Counted from the first letter of the stretch, positions 45,601-54,633 are shown. The stretch is 64,000 nucleotides of DNA from Zhongshania sp. (GCA_018066965.1 JAGPVP010000011.1:1-64000); one strand, 5' to 3'. The notes: generated by a model not told the origin, from the letters alone. A program made the numbers and translations.

Positions 45601-46427
45601 TTTGGAAGTTTGATTTGAGAGGATTAAGCAAAGATGTATGGGATGTTGCTTATAAAGTATCAGGAGTGCCTAAACCGCTTTACACCGTATTAGATTCTGA
45701 TGGTAATGGGCAGCCAATTACTTCGCGCCCGACGGTTGGCCTTCATCCTAAGGGTGGATATATGGTTTATTTCGGCACGGGGAAATACATAGAGAATAGC
45801 GATGGAATTTTGCCAGCGACTCCTCAGTTTCAAGACTTTTACGGAATTAGGGATAACGGGGCTAGCTTTGCTGGCCGGGATAAGTTGCTTTCACAAACAG
45901 TGATATTTGAAGGCTCGCCGATAACAAAGAATGGTTCTAAAAGTAGTACTGAAATTCGAATAGTTTCAAATAATAGTGCGGGAACACCGCCTACTTATGG
46001 ATGGCATATTCAGTTAACACCACCTTCTAAATTGCGTACCGGTGAGCGAGTGGTATCACAGCCTATTTTGCGTAATGGTCGTATTATTTTCGCGACGATT
46101 ATTCCGTCTGAAAGTGTGTGTGGCTTTGGCGGTAATAGCTGGTTAATGGAATTAGACGCGGTTACAGGTGGGCGTATAGGTGATCCAGTATTAGATATCA
46201 ATGCTGATGGTAAAGTGGATCTACTAGATCTGGCGTATTACAACGGTGACTATTACCCTGCGAGTGGTGTGGGTAGTGAGGAAATGATCAAGACACCAGG
46301 TATTATCGGTGCCGGTGAGATTGAGTTTAAATACACCTCGGGTACTAGCGGCTCAATCGGTATTATTACAGAAAGCGCCGGCGATGAATCGCAAGCTGGT
46401 CGTCAATCATGGAGACAGTTGCAGTGA
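42609..46427 (+). CDS. pilY1: Type IV pilus tip adhesin PilY1
   Basis: 1272-aa tip-associated adhesin and mechanosensor of the type IV pilus. Signal peptide ending near TAFAADT. An N-terminal von Willebrand A-like domain begins with VMYILDDSGSMQFE (~residue 139, MIDAS DxSxS). The C-terminal part from ~770 is the PilY1 beta-propeller (VNSDPFFVGVNENYGF, ANDGMLHGFNAATG) with the calcium-binding DVDNDRITDFVYAGD (~979). A second dockerin-like DINADGKVDLLDLAYYNG lies near the C-terminus. GTG start with GGAG nine bases upstream. Low GC and many TAT/AAT codons compared with neighbours, a common state for surface adhesins. Confidence 0.93.
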   Translation: MSNVIMKNIRTSLFLALTSLAVNLLYVPTAFAADTCTVERTAGESVGKKNKVRSYTFDDLAKITEIIDVDVDKNRTCPASRYGFNDNIVTVNNSGSGNSYCKAKFTVRGEKKDCETEEPVNDEIAQQPLFLTQPAAPNVMYILDDSGSMQFELMPDSIIYSSARYIYPRADGVYKGSDYSNYVPTVDANSGFNARSRSPQVNSIYYNPGTTYDPWVKADGSYYPDANPSCAFHNPDRPTNSFDAKYCRKLNVEANENYNSVRWYECNSSGSCSYVTSAKKYWPAKYFWYNGTGSNWTWGNFTEVKIISTTTSYTGHGRENRDDCDEADDGSISCTYTQEMQNFANWYTYYRSRILTARGGSGYAFASQGAGLRVGFGSINQGESTIDGVKTDVIANGVRAFEGDARTDFYKSLYEREIPNAGTPLRLSIDAAGKYFSRTDNKGPWGEEPGTDNSADQLQCRRNYTVLMTDGYWSGNAPSGDPSKNNDGGSGFPTHVGPTGASYTYTAKSPFKDNNSATLADVAMYYWQNDLRKDMSNVVAVSKNSPAFWQHMVTFGVGLGVYGTIEPDKALAAIASGEDISWPNPASSEVYKIDDLLHAAVNTRGGFFSAAEPDVFASQLSDILQTIANESKSSASSVAANSTRLDSGTLVYQASFNSLEWSGRIIAYSLNNDGSLKDIEWDTNKGGIPAAASRNIITGVGDQKTLINKAVNFTVGNWAELSTSQQNALKAGETTDDGKARLSWMRGDKSKEGTAFRQRSVILGDIVNSDPFFVGVNENYGFTKLPGTEGSSYASFLTSKASRMPMIYVGANDGMLHGFNAATGVEKFAYVPVSAYPRLAALTEDGYSHTYIVDGSPRVLDAYIDGNWKSILVGSTAAGGRAVFALDVTDPSNLGASSLLWEFATASDATDKLGVAMSQPAIARVAAGGKWVAIFGNGYGAGDKLKLFVVDLKTGALIKAIDTGISGADNGLATPVPVDVDNDRITDFVYAGDLKGNLWKFDLRGLSKDVWDVAYKVSGVPKPLYTVLDSDGNGQPITSRPTVGLHPKGGYMVYFGTGKYIENSDGILPATPQFQDFYGIRDNGASFAGRDKLLSQTVIFEGSPITKNGSKSSTEIRIVSNNSAGTPPTYGWHIQLTPPSKLRTGERVVSQPILRNGRIIFATIIPSESVCGFGGNSWLMELDAVTGGRIGDPVLDINADGKVDLLDLAYYNGDYYPASGVGSEEMIKTPGIIGAGEIEFKYTSGTSGSIGIITESAGDESQAGRQSWRQLQ

Positions 46428-46873
46428 GTTATTATTCTAAAAATGCGCGGGGCTTTAGTCTGCTTGAACTCATGATTACGGTAGCCATAGTCGGTATTTT
46501 GGCGTCTATTGCTTATCCTTCGTATCAGGAGTCGGTAGCTAAGTCGCGGCGCAACGAGGCGAGCAATGCTCTGTTTACGTCGGCGCAGGCCTTAGAACGT
46601 TATTACTCAACGAATGGCCGTTATACCACGGCGGTTGGTGGCTCGACGTTGCCGGCGGTGTTCCCTACCAAGGTGCCAGAGAACGGAACGGCTTATTACA
46701 CTATTGGGGCTACGGCTGCTTCGGCCAATGCCTTTACCCTAAAAGCGACGCGTGCTGGGGTGATGGCTAGCGATGCCTGTGGTGATTTTACCTATGACGA
46801 AACGGGGGAGTTAGCGCTTACCTCAAAGCCATCCGGATCGTCTAAGACTTTGGCAGATTGTTGGCGGCGATAG
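46424..46873 (+). CDS. pilE: Minor pilin PilE
   Basis: 149-aa pilin with a 10-residue leader before G|FSLLELMITVAIVGILASIAYPSY, then the PilE hallmark SKSRRNEASNALFTSAQALERYYSTNGRYTT. Ends in a disulfide-type C-terminal region DACGDFTYDETGEL. I start it at GTG 46424, which overlaps the pilY1 TGA (GTGA) and has GGAGA upstream; the ATG at 46409 is an alternative. Closest to PilE of the minor-pilin set and not to the major pilin PilA, which is not in this window. Confidence 0.9.
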   Translation: MSYYSKNARGFSLLELMITVAIVGILASIAYPSYQESVAKSRRNEASNALFTSAQALERYYSTNGRYTTAVGGSTLPAVFPTKVPENGTAYYTIGATAASANAFTLKATRAGVMASDACGDFTYDETGELALTSKPSGSSKTLADCWRR

Positions 46874-46905
46874 CTTGGCGACAATAGCTTAGTAACAATT
46901 AAAAT

Positions 46906-46930
46906 CGGCGGCTAATAGCCGCCGTTTTTA
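46906..46930. terminator. Bidirectional terminator between pilE and pilR
   Basis: Stem CGGCGGCT / AGCCGCCG with a 3-nt loop, TTTTTA after it on the plus strand, overlapping the pilR stop codon. It can end the pilin operon, and it lies just downstream of pilR on the other strand. Confidence 0.85.
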
Positions 46931-48316
46931 ATTGTCTAGTTGATATTTTTTGAGTTTGTATCGAAACTGCCTAAAGGTAACCCCAAGCATTTTAGCGGAT
47001 TCGGTTTTATTCCAGCGATTGGCCTCTAAAGCGTCGGTGATAATCTGCATTTCAATATTCGCGAGATAGCTTTCCATGTCGCCTTTGGCAGCGTCCATGT
47101 GTGACCCTTGGGGTATATCCGTTTCCATGCTCTTTTTGGTATTTGAATGCGCCGAAGGCAGCGATAGGTCATTAGGCTTAATGATGTTTTGTTCGCACAG
47201 GGTAGCCGCGCGTTCAATGATGTTTTCAAGTTCGCGAACATTGCCGGGGAAGTGGTATTCGCATAGCGTTTGAAGAGCTTCGTCGCTTAGGTGCGGTGGT
47301 GTCATGTCCCATTCGCGGCCGATTTTGTTGAGCATGAATTTTGCTAGCAGGGGAATGTCTGTGCGACGGTCACGCAAGCTTGGCACTTGCACTTCAATGA
47401 CATTGATTCGGTAGAATAAGTCACTACGGAAATGTTCAGCGGCAACCGCTTTGGCTAAGTCGCGATGGGTAGCACTGAGTATGCGAACGTCGACCGAAAT
47501 TTCTTGGTTGGAGCCAATCCGGCGCACGGCCTTTTCTTGAATAGCACGTAATAATTTTACCTGCATATTTAAGGGTAGATCAGCGACTTCATCTAAAAAT
47601 AGCGTGCCGCCATTGGCTGCTTCAAATAGTCCTTCTTTGTGGTCGTAGGCGCCGGTAAAGCTACCTTTGGCGTGACCGAAAAACTCACTTTCAACTAGCT
47701 CGCTCGGAATCGCGCCACAGTTGACGGGAACGAAAGGCGCATCACTGCGGGGGCCATTGGCATGTATTAAACGTGCTACCACTTCTTTACCGCTGCCTGA
47801 TTCGCCGCTGATATAAACTGGTGCTTGGCTGCGCGACAGTTTGATAATTTGTTCGCGGAGGGTGACGATACTCGCGGTTTCGCCGAGTAGGCGGGTGTTG
47901 CTACTGCCGTCAAATTGGGTGTCGCGCTGCCCTAGTTTTAATGCGCTTTTTACAAGATTGCGCAGCTGCTCCACCGACACAGGTTTATTGATAAAGTCGA
48001 AGGCACCCGCTTTTAAGGCCTCAACAGCGATCTCGGTGCTGCCGTAGGCGGTAAGTACGGCGACTGCAGTGCACATCGATGCGCTTTGAATATGGCGAAC
48101 TATCTCTAAGCCGGAACCGTCGGGTAGTTTTATGTCGGTTAGGCATAAATTAATGTCAGAATTTGACTGGAGTGCCTGCAATGCATCGCGCACCGTGCCG
48201 ACGGCAATGGTGTGTAAACCCATTCTACTAATGGTGATGTCGAGGAGTTCGCGAATATCGGGTTCGTCATCAATAATTAGCACGGTTTGTTGCATGTGGC
48301 TTGGCTCTTTAAACAT
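46928..48316 (-). CDS. pilR: Sigma54-dependent response regulator PilR
   Basis: 462-aa NtrC-type regulator: receiver domain with VLIIDDEPDIRELLD and the phospho-acceptor in LCLTDIKLPDGSG, AAA+ domain with Walker A GESGSGKEVVARLIH, the sigma54-contact loop GSFTGA, and Walker B GGTLFLDEVADL, and a C-terminal Fis-type helix-turn-helix (TESAKMLGVTFRQFRYKLKK). Partner of PilS for pilin control. ATG 48316 taken; ATG 48295 (MQQTVLII) is an alternative. Begins 6 bp after the pilS stop codon. Confidence 0.94.
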   Translation of the reverse strand: MFKEPSHMQQTVLIIDDEPDIRELLDITISRMGLHTIAVGTVRDALQALQSNSDINLCLTDIKLPDGSGLEIVRHIQSASMCTAVAVLTAYGSTEIAVEALKAGAFDFINKPVSVEQLRNLVKSALKLGQRDTQFDGSSNTRLLGETASIVTLREQIIKLSRSQAPVYISGESGSGKEVVARLIHANGPRSDAPFVPVNCGAIPSELVESEFFGHAKGSFTGAYDHKEGLFEAANGGTLFLDEVADLPLNMQVKLLRAIQEKAVRRIGSNQEISVDVRILSATHRDLAKAVAAEHFRSDLFYRINVIEVQVPSLRDRRTDIPLLAKFMLNKIGREWDMTPPHLSDEALQTLCEYHFPGNVRELENIIERAATLCEQNIIKPNDLSLPSAHSNTKKSMETDIPQGSHMDAAKGDMESYLANIEMQIITDALEANRWNKTESAKMLGVTFRQFRYKLKKYQLDN

Positions 48317-48322
48317 AGGTTT

Positions 48323-49912
48323 TTATTCTGCTAGGGTGCCGCGATCTGGGTGAGAGAACTGCAGGCGGAAGCAACTTTCACCGATCTCAGTGCGACGATA
48401 ATAAATATGTATTTGGTTGGCCAGACAAAGCTCTCGGCAAAGATAGAGTCCTAAGCCATTCCCCTGTTCTTGTGTGGTGAAAAAGGGTTCAAATATTTTG
48501 TCTTCGTCTTCTGGTTTTATACCCGCGCCATTGTCAATAATATCAAGGTTGACGGCGCCCGAGCTGAGATTTTTTTGACAGCGGAAAATGAGTTGCGCAC
48601 GACCATTTGATTTGGCGCCATGGCGCGCACCATTTTCAGCAATATTAGAAATGATTTGTGCAAGCTGGCTGCGATCAACATTGACGTCGTCGTTTTCTAG
48701 CTTGCTGTCTATTTTAATATCTAAGGGAGTATGGTTGGTTGGCTGCCAGTCATCTAGAAACTGCTGTAACCACGAGCTTAGATTAAAACGTACTGGCTCT
48801 GAGCTGCGGCCGCGTGAAAGATCCAATATATTTTTGATAATATCATTCATGCGCAGCGCGTTATTTTGAATGATGGCGGCAAAGCGTTGATCGGCCACTG
48901 GTAGGTCGGGGCTTTCTGCCAATAGTTGCGCGGCGTGGCTTATGGCGCTGAGCGGGTTGCGAATTTCATGGGCGATGCTGGCGGTAAATCGCCCCAGCGA
49001 CGCAAGTTTGAGATTTTGCGCCCGCTGATTAATTTTGCTGATGTTCTCAATATAAAGTAGGCGGTCACTGTCGCTGCTTTTTTCAAGAATACTCATATTG
49101 ACATGCACATCGAGATGCTGAGAGCCAATATTAATGACTTTCGAGCAGTTTCCCGTTCCGCGGGCCATATCAATCAGCACCGGTGGTACGTAGTGGTTGT
49201 TGTCGGTAACCGGGGAGGGGATGTCGAGAAGTTCCGTGGCGGCAGCATTGATGAGTTTTATTTGGCCGCTTTGGCTCATCACCACAATGCCGGTTTGCAT
49301 GCGCTGTACTATTCGTTGATTGATGCGCGATAGTTGTTCAATGTCGCCGCGCCGCCGCTCTGCCAATTGCTGGGTTTTAACAATGCGGCCGCTTAAATAG
49401 CGGATGGCGATAGCGGCAGAGAAATACGCAGTGCCGGTCATGCCTGCAACAATAAAGCGCTGGGCAGAGACACGTTCGCTTAATGTATGGGCGGCGACTT
49501 CGCTTATTGCGGATATTGTGGCGAGTGCGGCAATGGCCAAGCTCAGTTGGCCGGGCATGGTAATACTGGCGGCACTGATGGTGACGATGAGCAGCAAGGG
49601 CAAGCCAGAATCGGCGCTGCCAGAGCAATAGCTCATTAGCATAATGACGCCAATATCGATAAAGAACTCGAAGAAGAGCTGAGTTTGAGAGTATCTGGTG
49701 CTAAATAAGGTGTGAATTATCAGTGCTAAGGTGGCAAACAGTACGTAGCCGGTGACCGCGATGGCAAACCATTTTGGTGCGGTAATTCCCAGCGTGGAAT
49801 TTGCGGGCCCAAAGAGCAGGGCGATAAGTATCATACCCGCTAGTGCGACGCGGTAGGCGCTGTACACTCGCATAATCGCGCGTTGCTGGGGAAAATCTTG
49901 CGCAAACGACAT
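48323..49912 (-). CDS. pilS: Sensor histidine kinase PilS
   Basis: 529-aa membrane sensor with about six transmembrane helices in residues ~10-175, a PAS-like segment (QTGIVVMSQSGQIKLINAAA), the phospho-acceptor box ASIAHEIRNPLSAISHAAQLL and a HATPase domain with NGARHGAKSNGRAQL and LDIIDNGAGIKPEDEDKIFEPFFTT. In Pseudomonas PilS senses the amount of pilin in the membrane and controls PilR. Confidence 0.93.
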   Translation of the reverse strand: MSFAQDFPQQRAIMRVYSAYRVALAGMILIALLFGPANSTLGITAPKWFAIAVTGYVLFATLALIIHTLFSTRYSQTQLFFEFFIDIGVIMLMSYCSGSADSGLPLLLIVTISAASITMPGQLSLAIAALATISAISEVAAHTLSERVSAQRFIVAGMTGTAYFSAAIAIRYLSGRIVKTQQLAERRRGDIEQLSRINQRIVQRMQTGIVVMSQSGQIKLINAAATELLDIPSPVTDNNHYVPPVLIDMARGTGNCSKVINIGSQHLDVHVNMSILEKSSDSDRLLYIENISKINQRAQNLKLASLGRFTASIAHEIRNPLSAISHAAQLLAESPDLPVADQRFAAIIQNNALRMNDIIKNILDLSRGRSSEPVRFNLSSWLQQFLDDWQPTNHTPLDIKIDSKLENDDVNVDRSQLAQIISNIAENGARHGAKSNGRAQLIFRCQKNLSSGAVNLDIIDNGAGIKPEDEDKIFEPFFTTQEQGNGLGLYLCRELCLANQIHIYYRRTEIGESCFRLQFSHPDRGTLAE

Positions 49913-50060
49913 AATGTGCCCTGATGTTAGTCAAAGCGTAGTTTATACGTCCATAGTGGGGGATGCACTCTCGCTTATTTGCTAGAATAATGCGCTGTAT
50001 TCATGTGCTGGGCTCGGGACGACCGAGTACGGCCTCGTATCTATTGATGGAATTGCATTA

Positions 50061-51689
50061 ATGACTTCCCTGCGTATCGTAATGGCTCAGATAAATCCCG
50101 TCGTCGGAGATATCGAGGGCAATACCAACAAGATTATTGCCACGATTGAAACTGCGGTATCGCGTCACGATCCCCAGCTGATTTTATTTCCCGAATTGGT
50201 GGTTACCGGCTACCCGCCAGAAGATTTATTACTGCGCTCTAGCCTCGCTCACCGTATTGAGCGGGCGTTGCAGCGCATCGCCAGTCACGCGCCTAAATGT
50301 TATGTCGTCGTAGGCTACCCGCGTTCGATTGATGGTGATTTATTTAATGCGGCGGGGGTGTTCTTTGGCGGCAAATTGGTTAATGAATACCATAAACAGT
50401 GCCTGCCAAACTATCGGGTTTTTGACGAAAAGCGTTATTTCAAAGAAGGCCGCGATACCTTGGTGATGGATATTTTTGGCGTGCCTACGGCCATTAGTAT
50501 TTGTGAGGACGTGTGGGAAGATGCGCCGACTGCGGGTGCTAAAGCTGAGGGTGCGCAGTTGATGTTGAATCTGAGCGCCTCGCCTTTCCATGCCGGCAAG
50601 CAAATAGAACGCGAGGCCTTGTTGGCGCAGCGCGCGTGGCAGGGTGGTATGCCGGTGGTGTATTGCAATTTAGTGGGTGGCCAAGATGAATTGGTATTCG
50701 ATGGCGCGTCGATGGTAGTGTCTGCTGAAGGCGAGTTAATTGCCCGTAGCCCCGCCTATGTCGAATACATTAATTGCGTGAATGCCCGTTGGGACGGTCG
50801 TCGTTTACGTTTTGATGATGGCGAAGTCAGCGATCTGCGGCCAGTGTTAGAAGACATATATGAAACCCTAGTGTTGGGTGTGCGCGATTACGTCAACAAA
50901 AATGGTTTTAACGGCGTGGTATTGGGCTTGTCTGGCGGTATCGATTCGGCATTAACGCTGGCCATTGCGGTCGATGCCTTGGGCGCAGATCGGGTAGAGG
51001 CGGTAATGATGCCCTTCCGTTATACCGCGTCAATGAGTATGGAAGACGCCCAGTCCCAGGCGAAGGTGCAGGGCGTGAGCTACAAAGTCATGTCGATTGA
51101 GGCGATGTACGACAGCTTTATGCTGGCATTGGCCGATGAGTTTGCAGGTATGTCTGCGGACAAAACCGAAGAAAATTTACAAGCCCGTTGCCGTGGCGTG
51201 TTGCTGATGGCTATTTCAAACAAGAAGGGCTATTTGGTGCTCACCACGGGCAATAAAAGTGAAGTGGCGGTGGGCTACTCTACTTTATATGGCGATATGG
51301 CCGGTGGTTTTGACGTATTAAAAGACGTAGCCAAAATGCGAGTGTTTGAGCTGGCTAAATATCGTAACACGGTATCGCCGGTTATTCCTCAGCGCGTCAT
51401 TGACCGGCCACCGTCGGCGGAGCTGGCGCCGGATCAGAAAGACCAAGATAGCCTGCCGCCCTACGATATTTTAGATCAGGTATTAGAGCGGTATATTGAG
51501 GATGACGAGAGCGCCGAAACCATCATTGCCGCAGGTTTCGACCGAGAGATGGTGTATCGTATTTTGCGCTTGGTAGATTTAAATGAATACAAGCGCCGCC
51601 AAGCGCCAATCGGGACGCGGATTACCGAGCGCGGCTTCGGTCGGGATCGTCGTTATCCGATTACTCAAAAGTGGGTGATTGGCGACTAA
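50061..51689 (+). CDS. nadE: Glutamine-dependent NAD+ synthetase NadE
   Basis: 542-aa fusion of an N-terminal nitrilase-type glutaminase (residues ~1-270; catalytic Glu in LILFPELVVTGYPPEDL, Lys in the NEYHKQCLPNYRVFDEKRYF region, Cys in AISICEDVWED) and a C-terminal synthetase with the PP-loop LGLSGGIDSALTLAI, TTGNKSEVAVGYSTLYGDM. It amidates deamido-NAD in the last step of NAD synthesis. Stands alone between pilS and the glpD-like gene. Confidence 0.95.
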   Translation: MTSLRIVMAQINPVVGDIEGNTNKIIATIETAVSRHDPQLILFPELVVTGYPPEDLLLRSSLAHRIERALQRIASHAPKCYVVVGYPRSIDGDLFNAAGVFFGGKLVNEYHKQCLPNYRVFDEKRYFKEGRDTLVMDIFGVPTAISICEDVWEDAPTAGAKAEGAQLMLNLSASPFHAGKQIEREALLAQRAWQGGMPVVYCNLVGGQDELVFDGASMVVSAEGELIARSPAYVEYINCVNARWDGRRLRFDDGEVSDLRPVLEDIYETLVLGVRDYVNKNGFNGVVLGLSGGIDSALTLAIAVDALGADRVEAVMMPFRYTASMSMEDAQSQAKVQGVSYKVMSIEAMYDSFMLALADEFAGMSADKTEENLQARCRGVLLMAISNKKGYLVLTTGNKSEVAVGYSTLYGDMAGGFDVLKDVAKMRVFELAKYRNTVSPVIPQRVIDRPPSAELAPDQKDQDSLPPYDILDQVLERYIEDDESAETIIAAGFDREMVYRILRLVDLNEYKRRQAPIGTRITERGFGRDRRYPITQKWVIGD

Positions 51690-51699
51690 GAGCCTGCTT

Positions 51700-51736
51700 C
51701 TCGTCGCGACGATTCCACCAGTATGGTCGCGACGAG
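51700..51736. repeat. Perfect 11-bp inverted repeat after nadE
   Basis: CTCGTCGCGAC (51700-51710) and GTCGCGACGAG (51726-51736) with a 15-nt loop and no T-run after it. A shorter GC hairpin (cccgc-tag-gcggg, 51760-51772) follows, with a weak T-containing tail. Could be a terminator stem, an mRNA 3'-end stabiliser or a protein-binding site. Confidence 0.6.
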
Positions 51737-51867
51737 CTTATACTTCTCATTTAAATAAGCCCGCTAGGCGGGATTCTTGCTTGGTTTCTAATTATCTGCG
51801 TGGCTACTCATACTGGTTTGCGCATATCTATTTATATTAAATGACGTAAACAACACTCGGGGCCGCA

Positions 51868-53508
51868 ATGGAATTACGGGCAAGCAATGTAAGTAAACTG
51901 CGTGATGGTTACTTCGACGTGCTTATTTTAGGCGGCGGCATTAATGGCGCCGTGTCGGCGGCGTCGCTGGCGGCAAAAGGGGTAAAGGTGGCCTTGGTCG
52001 ATAAAGGCGACTTCGCTGGCTTAACTAGCTCGAATTCCTCTAATTTAGCGTGGGGCGGCATTAAGTATTTAGAAAATCACGAATATTTTTTGGTCGATAA
52101 GCTGTGCCGTAGCCGCAATCATTTGATGCGCAGCTACCCATCCACGGTAAAAGAAATCCGCTTTCTGACAACCATTCAGAAAGGCTTTCGCTTTCCTGCG
52201 TTTATTGTATTTCTCGGGACTATTCTCTACTGGATAATTGGTCGCTTCGTCACCCGTGCGCCAAAGTATTTGAGCCCCGCTGGTCTCAGTAAAAGAGAGG
52301 CGGTGATTGATACGTCTAAAGCGGCGGGAGGTTTTGAATATTCCGATTGCTATCTATATGACAACGATGCGCGTTTTGTATTTAATTTTATTCGCACCAG
52401 CTTGAACTACGGCTGCATTGCCGCGAATTATGTCGAATCTATCGGTTCTGTGCGCAAGGGTGGTTTGTGGCACACACAGTTGAAAGACAATATGAGCGGC
52501 GAGACATTTACGGTGCGCAGCCGCGTGCTGATTAATGCCTGCGGCCCCTATGTGGATAAGCATAATCAGTTAACTGGACAGCACACCGAGCATCGGCATT
52601 TGTTTTCCAAGGGTGTTCATTTAATTGTAGATCGGGTGTCTGATACCCAGCGGATTTTGACTTTTTTCGCCAGCGACGGACGCTTGTTTTTCGTTATTCC
52701 CATGGGCCCAAAAACCTGTATTGGCACCACCGATACGCAGGAAGCGAGTCCCGAAGTGGAGCTGACTCCGGCAGATCGTCAGTTTGTACTCGATAACGTC
52801 AATGCCTTACTAAAATTGGAACGGCCATTAACTGCAGACGACGTGATTGCTGAGCGCTGTGGTGTTCGGCCCTTGGCATTAAAGGGACGTGATGGCGTCG
52901 CGGACTGGGTGAAATTATCCCGCAAGCACGCCATCGATATTAATAGTGCCGATCAACATCTGAGTATTTTTGGTGGCAAGTTGACTGACTGCTTAAACGT
53001 GGGCGATGAAGTGTCGGATATTGTGGCTAAATTAGGCGTAGCCGTGCCGTTTCCTGCTAAGTGCTGGTACGGCGAGCCGAGTAATAGTGTGAAAGAAGAA
53101 TTTATGCATCAAGCCATGTTGATGGGGCTGGATGACATGACCGATGCCTCTTCTTCTGAGCCATTAACCCAACGCCTGTGGCGGCGTTATGGTCGCAGCG
53201 CCATTGAAATGCTAGAAATGATTCGTGAAGACCCCAGCTGTGCGGAATTGTTAATCGAAAATGCAGAGTATTTACGTTGCGAAATTGAGCACGCCGCGCG
53301 CCGCGAAATGATTACCAAGCTAGAAGACTTCTTACGTCGCCGCTCTAAGATTTCTTTGGTCGTGCGCCGTGAAGAAATCATCAATGCACCGGGCCTGAAA
53401 GAAGCGTGTGAGATTTTGTTTGGCGATGAAGCTGAGGCGAAGTTGCAGGAGTATATCGATATGACGGGAGATGCTGGACGGGAGATGGGAGGCGCCATAG
53501 AAGGCTAG
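51868..53508 (+). CDS. glpD: FAD-dependent glycerol-3-phosphate dehydrogenase-like protein
   Basis: 546-aa DAO/GlpD-family oxidoreductase. The FAD dinucleotide motif is VLILGGGINGAVSAASLAAKG (~20-40), followed by a GlpD-like DKGDFAGLTSSNSSNLAWGG. Other family regions: VLINACGPYVD, HLFSKGVHLIVD, FVIPMGPKTCIGTTDT and CGVRPLALKGR. A hydrophobic stretch around residue 110 (AFIVFLGTILYWIIGRF) could aid membrane attachment. The last ~15 codons (MTGDAGREMGGAIEG) lie in a dispersed repeat and probably replaced the original C-terminus. No glpF, glpK or glpR is nearby, so the exact substrate and role are inferred. Confidence 0.8.
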   Translation: MELRASNVSKLRDGYFDVLILGGGINGAVSAASLAAKGVKVALVDKGDFAGLTSSNSSNLAWGGIKYLENHEYFLVDKLCRSRNHLMRSYPSTVKEIRFLTTIQKGFRFPAFIVFLGTILYWIIGRFVTRAPKYLSPAGLSKREAVIDTSKAAGGFEYSDCYLYDNDARFVFNFIRTSLNYGCIAANYVESIGSVRKGGLWHTQLKDNMSGETFTVRSRVLINACGPYVDKHNQLTGQHTEHRHLFSKGVHLIVDRVSDTQRILTFFASDGRLFFVIPMGPKTCIGTTDTQEASPEVELTPADRQFVLDNVNALLKLERPLTADDVIAERCGVRPLALKGRDGVADWVKLSRKHAIDINSADQHLSIFGGKLTDCLNVGDEVSDIVAKLGVAVPFPAKCWYGEPSNSVKEEFMHQAMLMGLDDMTDASSSEPLTQRLWRRYGRSAIEMLEMIREDPSCAELLIENAEYLRCEIEHAARREMITKLEDFLRRRSKISLVVRREEIINAPGLKEACEILFGDEAEAKLQEYIDMTGDAGREMGGAIEG

Positions 53509-53660
53509 GAGTTTGCTTTCAAGCTTAGTGTTTTACGTTTGCTATTAAGCTCTCTATGAAAGTTATTCTTTTTTATATGGTTCGCAATGATTGGACCAGC
53601 TCGACGGGAGATACATGGAAGCCGCTTTTAAGTTTAGCGTCTCCCATCTCCCATCAAGCC
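53463..53660. repeat. Palindromic dispersed repeat, locus C
   Basis: gacgggagatgctggacgggagatgggagg (53463-53492) on the left and gtctcccatctcccatcaag (53639-53658) on the right form an imperfect inverted repeat of the same family as loci A and B; another gacgggagata unit lies at 53603-53613. The left arm is inside the glpD-like reading frame, the right arm abuts the bamD 3' end. The 60-80-aa plus ORFs here are repeat artefacts. Confidence 0.75.
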
Positions 53661-53669
53661 TTCTGCAGC

Positions 53670-54536
53670 TTAATCGTCTTCGCGGTTATCAAACTTCGGT
53701 GGCTCGTAACGGTCAAGCAAACCAAAGGTCGCCTTGTTTACGAAAGAACCTTCCTGATCGACGCCGACTTGACTGATAAAGTTACCGTTCTTATCCAGTG
53801 ATGGATGATCTGGGTAGTTTTTACGCAGAACAGTCAGCGACTGTTCGGCCACGTCGTCCATACCCAACAGCAGGTAGGCTTGCACCATGACTGCCAATGC
53901 GTCTGGGGTTGCGGGTGTTTGCGGTAGGTTCTCAATTACGTAGCGACCACGGTTAGCGGCGGCCAAATAGGCTTTGCGCTTAAAGTAGTAATTGGCCACG
54001 TTAATTTCGTAGCGAGCCAGACGGTTACGTAATTGAATCATCCGCGCTTTGGCGTCGTCTGAGTATTCGCTGTCTGGGAAGCGTTGCAGCAATTGACGGA
54101 AATCGTCAAATGACTGAATAGTCGAGCCTGGGTCGCGCTGGGTCATATCGGTGGGAATAAAGCGCTCTAAGAAACCTTCACCATCGGTATAGTTTGCCAG
54201 GCCGCGCATATAGTAGGCGTAATCGACTTTTGGGTGCTGTGGGTGCAGGCGAATGAATCGATCTGCTGCAGCCACAGCCGCTTCATTATCACCGCGCCGA
54301 TAATGGGCGTAAATGATTTCAAGCTGTGCTTGTTCAGCGTAAGGCCCAAACGGATAGCGACTTTCCAGTAGCTGTAAATTGTCGACAGCCAATGCAAAGT
54401 TCTTGCTTTTCAGGTAGCCTTGCGCGGTTTCGTAGATTTCCCGCTCAGACAAATCTGGGCGATCTGGATCGCCAGCGCAAGCGGCAACCAAAATTGTGAT
54501 AAACAGTAGTGCAAAGACCTTAACGACAGCTTTCAT
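53670..54536 (-). CDS. bamD: Outer-membrane assembly lipoprotein BamD
   Basis: 288-aa lipoprotein of the BAM complex that inserts beta-barrel proteins. Lipobox in [13 protein letters not shown], then TPR-type repeats ([63 protein letters not shown]). Start moved from the track's 54581 to ATG 54536, so the signal peptide begins [12 protein letters not shown]. Divergent from rluD, as bamD usually is. Confidence 0.95.
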   Translation of the reverse strand: MKAVVKVFALLFITILVAACAGDPDRPDLSEREIYETAQGYLKSKNFALAVDNLQLLESRYPFGPYAEQAQLEIIYAHYRRGDNEAAVAAADRFIRLHPQHPKVDYAYYMRGLANYTDGEGFLERFIPTDMTQRDPGSTIQSFDDFRQLLQRFPDSEYSDDAKARMIQLRNRLARYEINVANYYFKRKAYLAAANRGRYVIENLPQTPATPDALAVMVQAYLLLGMDDVAEQSLTVLRKNYPDHPSLDKNGNFISQVGVDQEGSFVNKATFGLLDRYEPPKFDNREDD

Positions 54537-54633
54537 GTAATTTTTCCAAATAGCGGAATATCCCCAACGACCCCTTGCCATAGCGAGGGCCTGCTATTTA
54601 AACACAGCCGGATGATGGTATAAAGAATCACAT

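Noticed and set aside
50012-50036. Possible extra copy of the left-edge repeat (ctcgggacgaccgagtac)
   Set aside because: Only about 15 bases resemble the ctcggccacgaccgagta motif at 56-73; too short to call.
53556-53801. Small plus ORFs between the glpD-like gene and bamD
   Set aside because: They run through repeat locus C into the antisense of bamD and have no support.
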